64,000 bases of DNA from Heliomicrobium gestii (GTDB taxonomy: Bacteria; Bacillota; Desulfitobacteriia; Heliobacteriales; Heliobacteriaceae): positions 186,001 to 250,000 of the forward strand of contig NZ_WXEX01000004.1 of assembly GCF_009877435.1 (NCBI RefSeq), in the 5' to 3' direction. Numbering within the stretch: the first letter of the stretch is position 1; each line of letters begins with the position of its first letter. The notes under the pieces are model-generated. The model was not told the DNA's origin, searched no databases, and saw only the letters and a list, made by a program, of their open reading frames with translations. This document shows, piece by piece, positions 56,950 through 64,000 of this stretch. The translations under genes were made by a program, and so were the position numbers.

Positions 56950-59304
56950 CTATCTCTTCGGCGCAACCCGCCTTGAATAATAGTCCTCAATCTGCAACTC
57001 GGCCTCACTCAGGAGTGTTGCTTTATCAGCAACAGTGAGCTTGGCCCACAAAGATGGATGCCACTCTACTTCCGTCAATTCGCGACAACGGCGGAAGTAT
57101 CCTTTTCGTTCGAACTTTTCAAAGGGCATTTCGAACAACACGACGCGGATCTCGTCGTTCGTCAGATTCTCTATCCGCGCCATCTTCGCCTTGGGCGCTT
57201 CGACAGGCAATCCACAGCGTTGTCGTTCTTGATAGAAGCTCGCAAAGCGTTCCACAAGGCGGTCCACACCAACCCGGCCGCCGGTATCGGCCAATTCGAT
57301 CATCGCCGCCAGCAGAACCGGTTTATAGGAAAAGACCCGATCGGCCTGGCGCACAAAAAGGAAAAACTCGTCATAGATCGGAAGCCGTGGCGGCGTGTTT
57401 GTCACGCGCCGGATCTCTTCGGCGCGTTCAGGCTCAAAGTAATAGAAGGTGCGCTTGCCGAGGGGAACCACATGATCGGCCACCACTTTCCCCTTCCTCA
57501 CCCAATTGATCACCGTATCATCGGAAACACCCAACTCCATCGCCAAGCGGCGGTGGCTCCACATATGCTCAATAGCATGCTGCCAATCAAAGAGATCGAC
57601 CACTTCGATGTCTTTCAGCCAAAGGTGCAGGTGGGCAAAGGCCTCGGGCAGATCCTGGCTGACCCGGGTCGCTTCCCAGGCTGCCCGCTCTTCGGCAATC
57701 CGCTCGACAGGAGCGAGAGCCAGACGACCGGCCATATACTCGCGGATCTTAAACAGCCGATGCAAGCTCACGCCCTGGTTGTACCGGTTTCCGTTATCGA
57801 CAAAGTCGACAACCAGCAAGGACTCTTTTCCAGGCGCTTTCCGTGTGCCCCGCCCCAACTGCTGGAGGTAGATCACCTTGGACAAGGTTGGCCGGGCCAT
57901 CAAGAGCACCCGCGTCTCCGGGCTGTCCCACCCTTCGTTGAGGATGTCGCAGGCGCAAAGCACTTGAATGGCGCCCGCCCCATAGTCGGAGAGGATCTGC
58001 TGGCGTTCCACCCGACTCTGCCGACCCGAGACGGATCTGGCCTCAACCCCTGCGGCGCAGAACAATTCTGCCAGCCTCTCGGCGTGAGCGACATTGACGC
58101 AAAAGACGACCGCTCGCTCCCCAGGCGTCAGTTCAAGGTAGGTCTGCACAATCAGACGATCACGCTCAGGGATGCGCAGTTTTTCCTCCAAGTCCTTGGC
58201 CTGGTAGCGAAACCCATTGAAGCGCACAGACGATAAATCGACGTTGGTCTTGACGCGGACACAGCGGATGGGGACGAGTTCCCCCAGTTCGATCGCTGTT
58301 TTCAAATCCATCCGGTGGGCCACATGCTGAAAGATATCGAGCAGGGACTGACCGTCCATTCGTTCTGGCGTGGCCGTCAACCCAAGCAAGAAGCGCGTTT
58401 TGAAGTGGCCGATGACTTCCTTGTATGTACGGGATGTGGCATGATGGGCTTCATCGATGACAAGATAGCCAAACTGTTCAGGAGCATATTGGGAGAGGTT
58501 GCGACTTACGTATTGAACACTGCTTACGGTGACTTTTCCCGCGAAAACATCCTTTTCATGCTCATCCGAGCCGGCAGCGTCGCACCCTTCTCGCCTTTTC
58601 AGGCTCTCCTTGCCTCTGGCGAGGCTACGGCGTCCGTCACCATCTTCTATAGTCACTTCCGCCTCCGGCCAAAGCCGGACGAAGGTATGGGCGGCCTGCT
58701 CGACCAATTCGCGGGTGTGAGCGAGGAAGAGCACCGGCAACCCGACTCGCTTGGCGTCTAAAACAGCCGTGGTCGTCTTCCCCGTTCCCGTAGCGTGGGT
58801 CAACAGGGCGAGCGTCTTCCCCTCCCGGCGCAGCCTCGCAAGTTCATCCAACGCGACCGCTTGGTGTTCGCGCAGTTCTAAATCTCCAGAGGCGACCTCG
58901 CCCGCCCGCTGATGCGGCAAAAACTCGGCCCACAACTGAAGCAATGGGTTGTGCCCCAAGAACTGCACCAGTTCGCTTTTCACCTGTTCCCGGCTTTGGG
59001 TCAATTGCCGGTAGGCCCAGCGATAAACCGTCCAGCCTTGGTAGACGAGGCTGTTTTGACGGATCAGATCGTCGATAAACTTGTCTTTCGCCACCTGTGT
59101 GGGATCGTGGTAGCGCTGCCCATCGATCTCAAGGGCATACTTTTCCACGCCGCTCATCAGCGCATAGTCAATGCGTCTCGGGTAGCCGTAGATGTCCTCG
59201 AAGGGGTATTCCGGGACGAGGTATTGGAGTTTGTCGAGGCCGAAGGTTTCGGCAAAGAGTTCGAAGAAGAGGTCTTCCGACTCTATAAAACCGCTTTGAG
59301 CCAT
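56950..59304 (-). CDS. PD-(D/E)XK nuclease-like / SF2 helicase fusion protein
   Basis: This 784-residue protein. Residues ~1-120 resemble a Vsr/DUF559-type endonuclease (RRIDYALMSGVEKYALEIDG, with Asp and Glu-x-Asp; HDPTQVAKDK). Residues ~145-540 are a DEAD/DEAH helicase: LLTHATGTGKTTTA (motif I), VIDEAHHATS (II), GLTATPERMDG (III), ILNEGWDSPETRVLLMA (V), QQLGRGTRKAPGKES (VI). About 600-660 carry a helix-turn-helix (AMELGVSDDTVINWVRKGKVV). The C-terminus is unassigned. Similar proteins occur in restriction-modification and defence neighbourhoods. GAGG site 14 nt upstream of ATG. Preceded by a 200-residue AT-rich gene. Confidence 0.82.
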   Translation of the reverse strand: MAQSGFIESEDLFFELFAETFGLDKLQYLVPEYPFEDIYGYPRRIDYALMSGVEKYALEIDGQRYHDPTQVAKDKFIDDLIRQNSLVYQGWTVYRWAYRQLTQSREQVKSELVQFLGHNPLLQLWAEFLPHQRAGEVASGDLELREHQAVALDELARLRREGKTLALLTHATGTGKTTTAVLDAKRVGLPVLFLAHTRELVEQAAHTFVRLWPEAEVTIEDGDGRRSLARGKESLKRREGCDAAGSDEHEKDVFAGKVTVSSVQYVSRNLSQYAPEQFGYLVIDEAHHATSRTYKEVIGHFKTRFLLGLTATPERMDGQSLLDIFQHVAHRMDLKTAIELGELVPIRCVRVKTNVDLSSVRFNGFRYQAKDLEEKLRIPERDRLIVQTYLELTPGERAVVFCVNVAHAERLAELFCAAGVEARSVSGRQSRVERQQILSDYGAGAIQVLCACDILNEGWDSPETRVLLMARPTLSKVIYLQQLGRGTRKAPGKESLLVVDFVDNGNRYNQGVSLHRLFKIREYMAGRLALAPVERIAEERAAWEATRVSQDLPEAFAHLHLWLKDIEVVDLFDWQHAIEHMWSHRRLAMELGVSDDTVINWVRKGKVVADHVVPLGKRTFYYFEPERAEEIRRVTNTPPRLPIYDEFFLFVRQADRVFSYKPVLLAAMIELADTGGRVGVDRLVERFASFYQERQRCGLPVEAPKAKMARIENLTNDEIRVVLFEMPFEKFERKGYFRRCRELTEVEWHPSLWAKLTVADKATLLSEAELQIEDYYSRRVAPKR

Positions 59305-59341
59305 TTCTTTTTATCCTCTTTATTCATAGTCGCCTCACTGC

Positions 59342-59944
59342 TTACGCAACGACCTGTGTCCCGCCGATGATGTATGCTATTTCCTTTTTCAACTCTTTCA
59401 ATGATTGTCTGACCCCAGAGGGACCAACACTGTCGGCATACCATGGTAAAACATATAAATATACTTGTGATTTTAACACAGGTGGTTCAAACGAGGAAAA
59501 CAACTGTTGCGCCAAAGATAAATATCGCTTTTTCGGTTCTCGATATGCCTCAAACTGAAACATGGCATGGCTTAAATCACCGATATGATAGTCCAAACCA
59601 TCGCCCCAACGGGCAAACTTGTTATAGTTACTCTGTATATTTTTAATATTTTCATTGACTTCATTCTTGATCCCTTGTCTATCCGTTATGCTTATCATGA
59701 TTCCTTGGAATTTCGGCAATAAACCTGTTCCTAAAATGAAGAGAATCCCTTCCCAGTCATCTCGCTGTACGCCTTTTTTTACAGTCGATATAATGGCTCT
59801 TTCTATCTCCGGACTTCTCACCAACAGCTTTTTTTCCGTGCTCTTGGAGTATTTTGTGGCTACGCATAAATCCTTGGAAACGGAGAACAATGGCTCAAAA
59901 CTGTATTCTGGCGCATCATAGAGCCATTGATTTAAAAGTAACAT
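59342..59944 (-). CDS. AT-rich ORF of unknown function, upstream of the helicase gene
   Basis: This 200-residue protein. No family recognised. ELKKEIAYIIGGTQVV ends the protein and LFSSFEPPVLKSQVYLYVLP looks like a beta-alpha core; no signal peptide or membrane segment. Base composition is clearly lower in GC than the helicase gene, a sign of recent acquisition. It ends 37 nt before the helicase start on the same strand, so it is probably in one operon. Function unknown; may be the specificity or effector partner of the helicase-nuclease. Confidence 0.65.
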   Translation of the reverse strand: MLLLNQWLYDAPEYSFEPLFSVSKDLCVATKYSKSTEKKLLVRSPEIERAIISTVKKGVQRDDWEGILFILGTGLLPKFQGIMISITDRQGIKNEVNENIKNIQSNYNKFARWGDGLDYHIGDLSHAMFQFEAYREPKKRYLSLAQQLFSSFEPPVLKSQVYLYVLPWYADSVGPSGVRQSLKELKKEIAYIIGGTQVVA

Positions 59945-60186
59945 TGTTCATTCCTCCATCGAAGCTATAACCGGTGAATATGAAATATTGCTGAATCGCT
60001 TGGTCTTGCGCAACTTATGAAACCTTAACTCAGGGGGTTTATATCACTCATGGTGATTCCCACCTCTGTTTGTGTTTTTTCCATAATATTTTACTTAAGT
60101 TACGATATTCCTCCAGATTTTCTGCACCATGTTACAAATAATCGAAGAGTTCCCCAACATCTCTTTGAAAATCTGGACATAATCAA
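59945..60186. other. AT-rich spacer upstream of the 200-residue gene
   Basis: Shares the low GC of the adjacent gene. A 76-codon plus-strand frame near 60050 has no ribosome-binding site or family. The promoter of the helicase operon (minus) should lie here. Confidence 0.45.
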
Positions 60187-60226
60187 GAACCCTCCAACGG
60201 AAAATCAACTTTCCGTTGAAGGGTTC
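60187..60226 (-). terminator. Terminator-like hairpin after the chemoreceptor gene
   Basis: GAACCCT plus CAACGGAAA pair with TTTCCGTTG plus AGGGTTC, with 6-nt loop and one mismatch. T-run is weak. Confidence 0.6.
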
Positions 60227-60269
60227 ACATCATATCTCCTGACAGAACGAAGGGAGGACTATCCCCACC

Positions 60270-62321
60270 CTACACCCTAAACTTCCCCACAACCTCCAAC
60301 AACTCCGTCGACATGCTCGCCATCTTCTGCGATGTGCCGCTGATGTCCTGCATGGTCGCCGATTGCTCTTCCGTGGCCGCCGAGATGTTCTCGGTGGATT
60401 TTTTCGAGTCATCGGTCACGGCGGCCACATGGGTGATGACGTTCATGACAACCTGCGACTTGTTCACCAGTTCCTCTGTGGCCTGATTCAGCTTATCGAC
60501 CTCACTCAGGAACCGGCCGACTGACTGGGCGATCTGCTGGAAGCCATGGCCGGCGAGGTTGGCGACGTGAACGCCCTCATCGATCTGGCCGGCGCCGGCG
60601 TGGATGTTTTCCGTGATATGCTGGATCAGGTTTTGGATGCCGCCGATCCGTTCGGCGATCTGCCGGGCCGCAGAGCCCGATTCACCGGCCAGTTTGTTGA
60701 CCTCTTCGGCGACGACGCCAAAGCCCCGTCCCATTTCACCGGCGCGGGCGGCCTCGATGGCGGCGTTCAATGCGAGCATGTTCGTCTGGGCGGCGATGGC
60801 GGTGATCATGTCGACGATGGAGCCGATTTCCTGGGAGCGTTGTTCGAGCGTCTTGATCTGGTCCACCGTCTCCGCATTGGTGTCGGCGATCACCTGCATC
60901 TTGGCGACGGCATCGTGAATCTTGGCGTTGCCGTCGTCTGTCAGGCTGACCGTTTTGCTCACGATCTGAACGAGGTTCTTCCGTTCCCTGTCCACCACCT
61001 GGCTGATCTCGATCATCTGTCCCGCCAGATCCCGGGCCTGCATGGCCTCCTCTGCCTGGGTGGCGGCGCCGGCGGCCAACGCCTGGGTGCTGAGGGAGAC
61101 CTCTTCCGTGACGTCGCTGATCTCCTGGAAGGATCTATTGAGATGGCTCGAAAGTTCCTGCACCTTCACTGATTTTTCTTGGATATGGGCGATCAGGTTG
61201 CGCATGTCGTTGACGTTGACGGCGATGGCGCTTTTCAATTCTCCGATCTCATCGCCCCTGTGTTCGCTGTCATCGCGCAACACGTTCAGGTTACCCGACG
61301 CCAGCTCTTTGGCCAGTGCGGCCAGGTCGACGATGGGACGATAGATCAGGCGAGTCAGTATGTAAATCACGGCGATGTTGATCAGCAACACCACACCGAT
61401 CTGCAGGGCCATCTTTTTCTGCATCTCCTGGTAGGCGGCGGTCATGTCGCGCAGGACGACGACGGCGCCCACTTTTTTGTGGCCTGCGTCGAAGATGGGA
61501 AAAATGGCTTTGGTGTATATGGCGCCGTTGTCTTTTACATCCTTGACGACCTGGCCGTTGTCCGGCAGATCCTCCACATTAGCGGCGTAGGCGAAAGCCG
61601 CCGACGCGTCAAAGGTTTGGTCGACCAAGACCACATCGGACTGATCGTCCCAGTTGTTGGCCAAACCCCGGTTTTTCCGCAGTTTGGCCCATTCAGCAGA
61701 ATCCAGATAATTTTTCTTGATCAGCATCCCATACTCATAGCCCGATTGCTGCTTGAGGCTGCCCAGGAAGTGGTCGACCTCCTCGCCCAGTTCCATATAA
61801 CCGATCAACTGCCCCTGCTGGTAGTAGGGCGAGACGACGCGCAGGGCAAAGGCGGTCTTGCCGAGCTCCAGCCCGGAAGCGGTTTTCTTCGTCTCGATCG
61901 CCTTCAGGTAGGTGATGCGCTTGATCTCGTCGTCAAAGGTTTCTTTTTGGTGGACGCGCAGGAAGGCTTTTCGGTCTGACTCCGGTGTATGGAAATACCA
62001 GTGGGTGATGCGGTATCGCTCCCGGAGTTGCTGAAACAGGGGCGACACGGCGGCGTAGAGGGCATCCCGATCCCGCCGTTGATAGATCTCGGCGATCTGC
62101 GGATTCTGCATCAGGGCGTCCAACGTCGAAGACAACATGGCCACATCGCCCTGCATCAGGCGGTTGAAATTCTCGTCAGAGATCTTTAGCTGTTCTTGGC
62201 TGTAGGCAACGATCTCATCGTTGTAGGACTTGTAAATCAATGCGCCGATGGCGGTTGTGCTCAGCAGGACAGATAGCAGTGTGGCGATGATGATTTTTTT
62301 CTTGATGGTCAGTTGACTCAT
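60270..62321 (-). CDS. Methyl-accepting chemotaxis protein with Cache-type sensor
   Basis: This 683-residue protein starts from ATG 62321 (AAAGAGGGGCC). TM1 at about 10-30 ([20 protein letters not shown]), an extracytosolic domain of ~270 residues (Cache-like, [20 protein letters not shown]), TM2 at about 305-330 ([15 protein letters not shown]), then HAMP ([13 protein letters not shown]) and a ~290-residue signalling helix bundle with hairpin tip [32 protein letters not shown] (part: [18 protein letters not shown]). It should control CheA in chemotaxis. The ligand is unknown; a small molecule such as lactate or amino acid is possible. Confidence 0.92.
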   Translation of the reverse strand: MSQLTIKKKIIIATLLSVLLSTTAIGALIYKSYNDEIVAYSQEQLKISDENFNRLMQGDVAMLSSTLDALMQNPQIAEIYQRRDRDALYAAVSPLFQQLRERYRITHWYFHTPESDRKAFLRVHQKETFDDEIKRITYLKAIETKKTASGLELGKTAFALRVVSPYYQQGQLIGYMELGEEVDHFLGSLKQQSGYEYGMLIKKNYLDSAEWAKLRKNRGLANNWDDQSDVVLVDQTFDASAAFAYAANVEDLPDNGQVVKDVKDNGAIYTKAIFPIFDAGHKKVGAVVVLRDMTAAYQEMQKKMALQIGVVLLINIAVIYILTRLIYRPIVDLAALAKELASGNLNVLRDDSEHRGDEIGELKSAIAVNVNDMRNLIAHIQEKSVKVQELSSHLNRSFQEISDVTEEVSLSTQALAAGAATQAEEAMQARDLAGQMIEISQVVDRERKNLVQIVSKTVSLTDDGNAKIHDAVAKMQVIADTNAETVDQIKTLEQRSQEIGSIVDMITAIAAQTNMLALNAAIEAARAGEMGRGFGVVAEEVNKLAGESGSAARQIAERIGGIQNLIQHITENIHAGAGQIDEGVHVANLAGHGFQQIAQSVGRFLSEVDKLNQATEELVNKSQVVMNVITHVAAVTDDSKKSTENISAATEEQSATMQDISGTSQKMASMSTELLEVVGKFRV

Positions 62322-62339
62322 CGACGGCCCCTCTTTCAT

Positions 62340-62462
62340 CCCTTTTTCTCACGCTAAAAGTATATTGTATCAACAAACACCTTACAAAGGCTCTCTATCT
62401 CCATTGCCTGCGCTGTCGCCTTGCTGCCAACCCATAGGTGCGATTTGCTCGCCCTAGCGCCT
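62340..62462. other. Intergenic region between chemoreceptor and sensor kinase
   Basis: A short spacer with no ORF bearing a site; likely holds the chemoreceptor promoter. No strong terminator after the kinase gene was seen. Confidence 0.4.
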
Positions 62463-63992
62463 TTACGACGCTCTCTCCATCCTGCTGTTCTCTGCCCCAT
62501 ACCCGCTCTCGCCGCTCCTGTCTCCTTCGTCGGCCGTCCGCTCTCTTTTCTCTGCGCTCGGAAAGGCGACATAGAAGGTGGTGCCTTCGGGGCCGGTTTG
62601 ATAGTCGATCCGTCCATGATGGCGCTCGGCGATGGTATAACAGGTGGCAAGCCCCAATCCGGTTCCATAGTCTTTCGTTGTAAAAAAGGGGATGCCGATC
62701 TGGCTTTGGATCTCTTTCGCTATCCCTGTTCCCTCATCACAGACGGCCAGTATGACCTGATCACCCTCGCTGTAGGTTTGGATCGTCACTGTTCCGCCTT
62801 TTTCCATCGCGTCAAAGGCATTGTTGACGAGGTTCAGGAGCAGTTGGCGGATTTCGTGCTCATCCAAGGCCAGAGCAGCGACGTTTCCCAACTCTGTGAT
62901 CAATTGTTGGTCTCTTTTGAAGGCTTGGGCCATCAATAAGGGATGCAAACTGCTGATGATCTGGTTCATGTCCTGGATCTTGACTTGTTTCGGCTTGTTT
63001 TTGGCGAGGGAGAGAAATTCGGTGATGATCTCGTTCGCCCGGTCCAATTCGCTGATCATCAAGTCGAAATACTCGCCATATCCCTCCATGCCTTTTTTAG
63101 CGCCAAATAGCTGGAGAAACCCCCGCACCGTCGTCAACGGGTTTCGGATCTCGTGGCCGATCCCGGCCGCCATCTGCCCGACCAGATCCAATCGATCAAG
63201 GCGCGACAACTCCCGCTCGAATTTGTTCTTCTCCGTCACGTCGATGGTGGCGTAGATCAGGCAGGGAACGCCATCCAACTCGGTCACCTCGGTGGTGATC
63301 AGGCCTTCCCGGATCTCACCCGCCTTGGTGGTGAATACGCCCATGATGTTCTGCACAGGTCGATTGGCGATGGCCCGGTGTATCTCCTGATCGAGGCAAA
63401 TAAAATCCCGTTGACTTTTGCCGATGACTTCTTCTCGGGAATAGCCGGTCAGTTTCTCCCAGGCGCCATTCACATCAATGTAACGATACCCGTCGATGGA
63501 GACAATGGAGATGCTCGCCGGGCTGGAATGGAAAATTTTTAAAAAGCGTTCCGACGCCATGGACAGTTCCCGGTGCGGCTCTGTGATCATATTGACAAAG
63601 AGCCCCATAAATAAAAGGGCGTAGTAGAAGACTTTCAGGATGTGGATGAGCAAGCCGTCAAAGGAAAGCATGGACATAAAACCGGCTGACAGCAGCCCTA
63701 CCGGTAGCGCCAGCAGCAAGGCCAACAGGACATACCGTTTGTATCCGCTGCGCTTCACCGGTTTCTGCTCCAACTGAAGGATCAAGCAGAAAAGAAATAG
63801 ACCCGTAATCATGAGCTCGATCAGCATTTTTGCCGGTGTGCTTCCTTGTCCCTCAAGAAAAGTGATCGGGAAGAGGCCGGGATAGGCCAAGAGGGCCAAT
63901 GATATCGACAATGTCCCCAACAAGGTGATGGAGAGCCACACCCAGCGGTTTAAACGGATCGATATCCCTTCCGATGCGCTGAGAATGACCAT
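62463..63992 (-). CDS. Membrane sensor histidine kinase with PAS domain (start at window edge)
   Basis: At least 509 residues; the start at 63992 is 8 bases from the edge, so a longer protein is possible. Four hydrophobic segments occupy about 15-130 (WVWLSITLLGTLSISLALLA and three more), then PAS at 150-260 (FLKIFHSSPASISIVSIDG), H-box GIGHEIRNPLTTVRGFLQL with the phospho-His, N-box LLNLVNNAFDAM, G1 CDEGTGI and G2 GTGLGLATCYTIAERHHG. Resembles the KinB/KinD group that feeds sporulation phosphorelays in Firmicutes; the signal is unknown. The extreme C-terminus is Ser/Arg/Glu-rich. Confidence 0.85.
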   Translation of the reverse strand: MVILSASEGISIRLNRWVWLSITLLGTLSISLALLAYPGLFPITFLEGQGSTPAKMLIELMITGLFLFCLILQLEQKPVKRSGYKRYVLLALLLALPVGLLSAGFMSMLSFDGLLIHILKVFYYALLFMGLFVNMITEPHRELSMASERFLKIFHSSPASISIVSIDGYRYIDVNGAWEKLTGYSREEVIGKSQRDFICLDQEIHRAIANRPVQNIMGVFTTKAGEIREGLITTEVTELDGVPCLIYATIDVTEKNKFERELSRLDRLDLVGQMAAGIGHEIRNPLTTVRGFLQLFGAKKGMEGYGEYFDLMISELDRANEIITEFLSLAKNKPKQVKIQDMNQIISSLHPLLMAQAFKRDQQLITELGNVAALALDEHEIRQLLLNLVNNAFDAMEKGGTVTIQTYSEGDQVILAVCDEGTGIAKEIQSQIGIPFFTTKDYGTGLGLATCYTIAERHHGRIDYQTGPEGTTFYVAFPSAEKRERTADEGDRSGESGYGAENSRMERAS

Positions 63993-64000
63993 CGCTTCAA

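Noticed and set aside
60050-60280. 76-codon plus-strand ORF starting MVIPTSVCVFSIIFYLSY
   Set aside because: AT-rich spacer sequence, no Shine-Dalgarno, and it runs through the chemoreceptor terminator hairpin.

Overview
The window looks like a chromosomal segment of a GC-rich Gram-positive (Firmicutes, Clostridia-type) spore-former. The evidence is PBSX/Xkd-type tail genes, EcsAB, YitT, YetF and YjcZ-like small proteins, a SpeH-type SAM decarboxylase, strong AGGAGG ribosome-binding sites and many intrinsic terminators. A heliobacterium is my best guess: the base composition fits, and the window opens with a Ycf46/DUF1257 pair of the kind conserved in cyanobacteria and plastids. That is an inference, because no photosynthesis gene lies here.

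Layout. 1-3 kb: three-gene minus-strand operon (Ycf46 AAA+ ATPase, DUF1257 protein, unknown protein). 3.3-5.8 kb: two plus-strand membrane proteins (YitT; ArsB/NhaD permease). 5.8-7.0 kb: two 40-residue glycine-rich membrane peptides and a Tat-exported peptidoglycan-binding protein. 7.3-8.4 kb: EAL phosphodiesterase. 8.4-12.4 kb: SelO, then a decayed stretch holding a broken ferredoxin-type membrane protein, a fragment of a YyaL (DUF255) gene, an MntA antitoxin with a frameshifted HepT toxin, and a scrap of a second EAL gene end. 12.7-14.8 kb: an otherwise full-length DUF255 gene interrupted by 44 nt that begin with an in-frame TAG and a hairpin. 15-18.6 kb: membrane protein, DUF2867, aminotransferase, YetF. 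18.7-23 kb: speH and larC-larB-larA (nickel-pincer lactate racemase and cofactor synthesis). 23-28.3 kb: ecsAB, gamma-glutamyltransferase, OYE-type flavin oxidoreductase, then a deletion scar of a FAH-family gene.

29.2-42.1 kb is the most distinctive block: a contractile phage-tail operon (sheath, tube, XkdN chaperone with a -1 frameshift site, tape measure, LysM protein, hub, baseplate, fibre). It has its own XRE regulator and three matching operator sites, but no visible head, portal, terminase, integrase or replication gene. It reads as an R-type tailocin (PBSX/diffocin-like). A small gene behind a LexA-type box lies just beyond its distal end.

42.3-64 kb: malQ; an ABC-F protein behind a roughly 300-nt attenuator leader; secreted NamZ-like protein; DUF1540; a PAS kinase with a cysteine-rich insert; nitroreductase; DHA2 efflux pump; VOC protein; SGNH hydrolase; an orphan FliD-like protein; a three-gene cluster (unknown, PD-(D/E)XK-SF2 helicase, MazG-like) that may be a defence unit; a chemoreceptor; and a PAS sensor kinase running to the window edge. 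No rRNA, tRNA, CRISPR array or intact insertion sequence was recognised.
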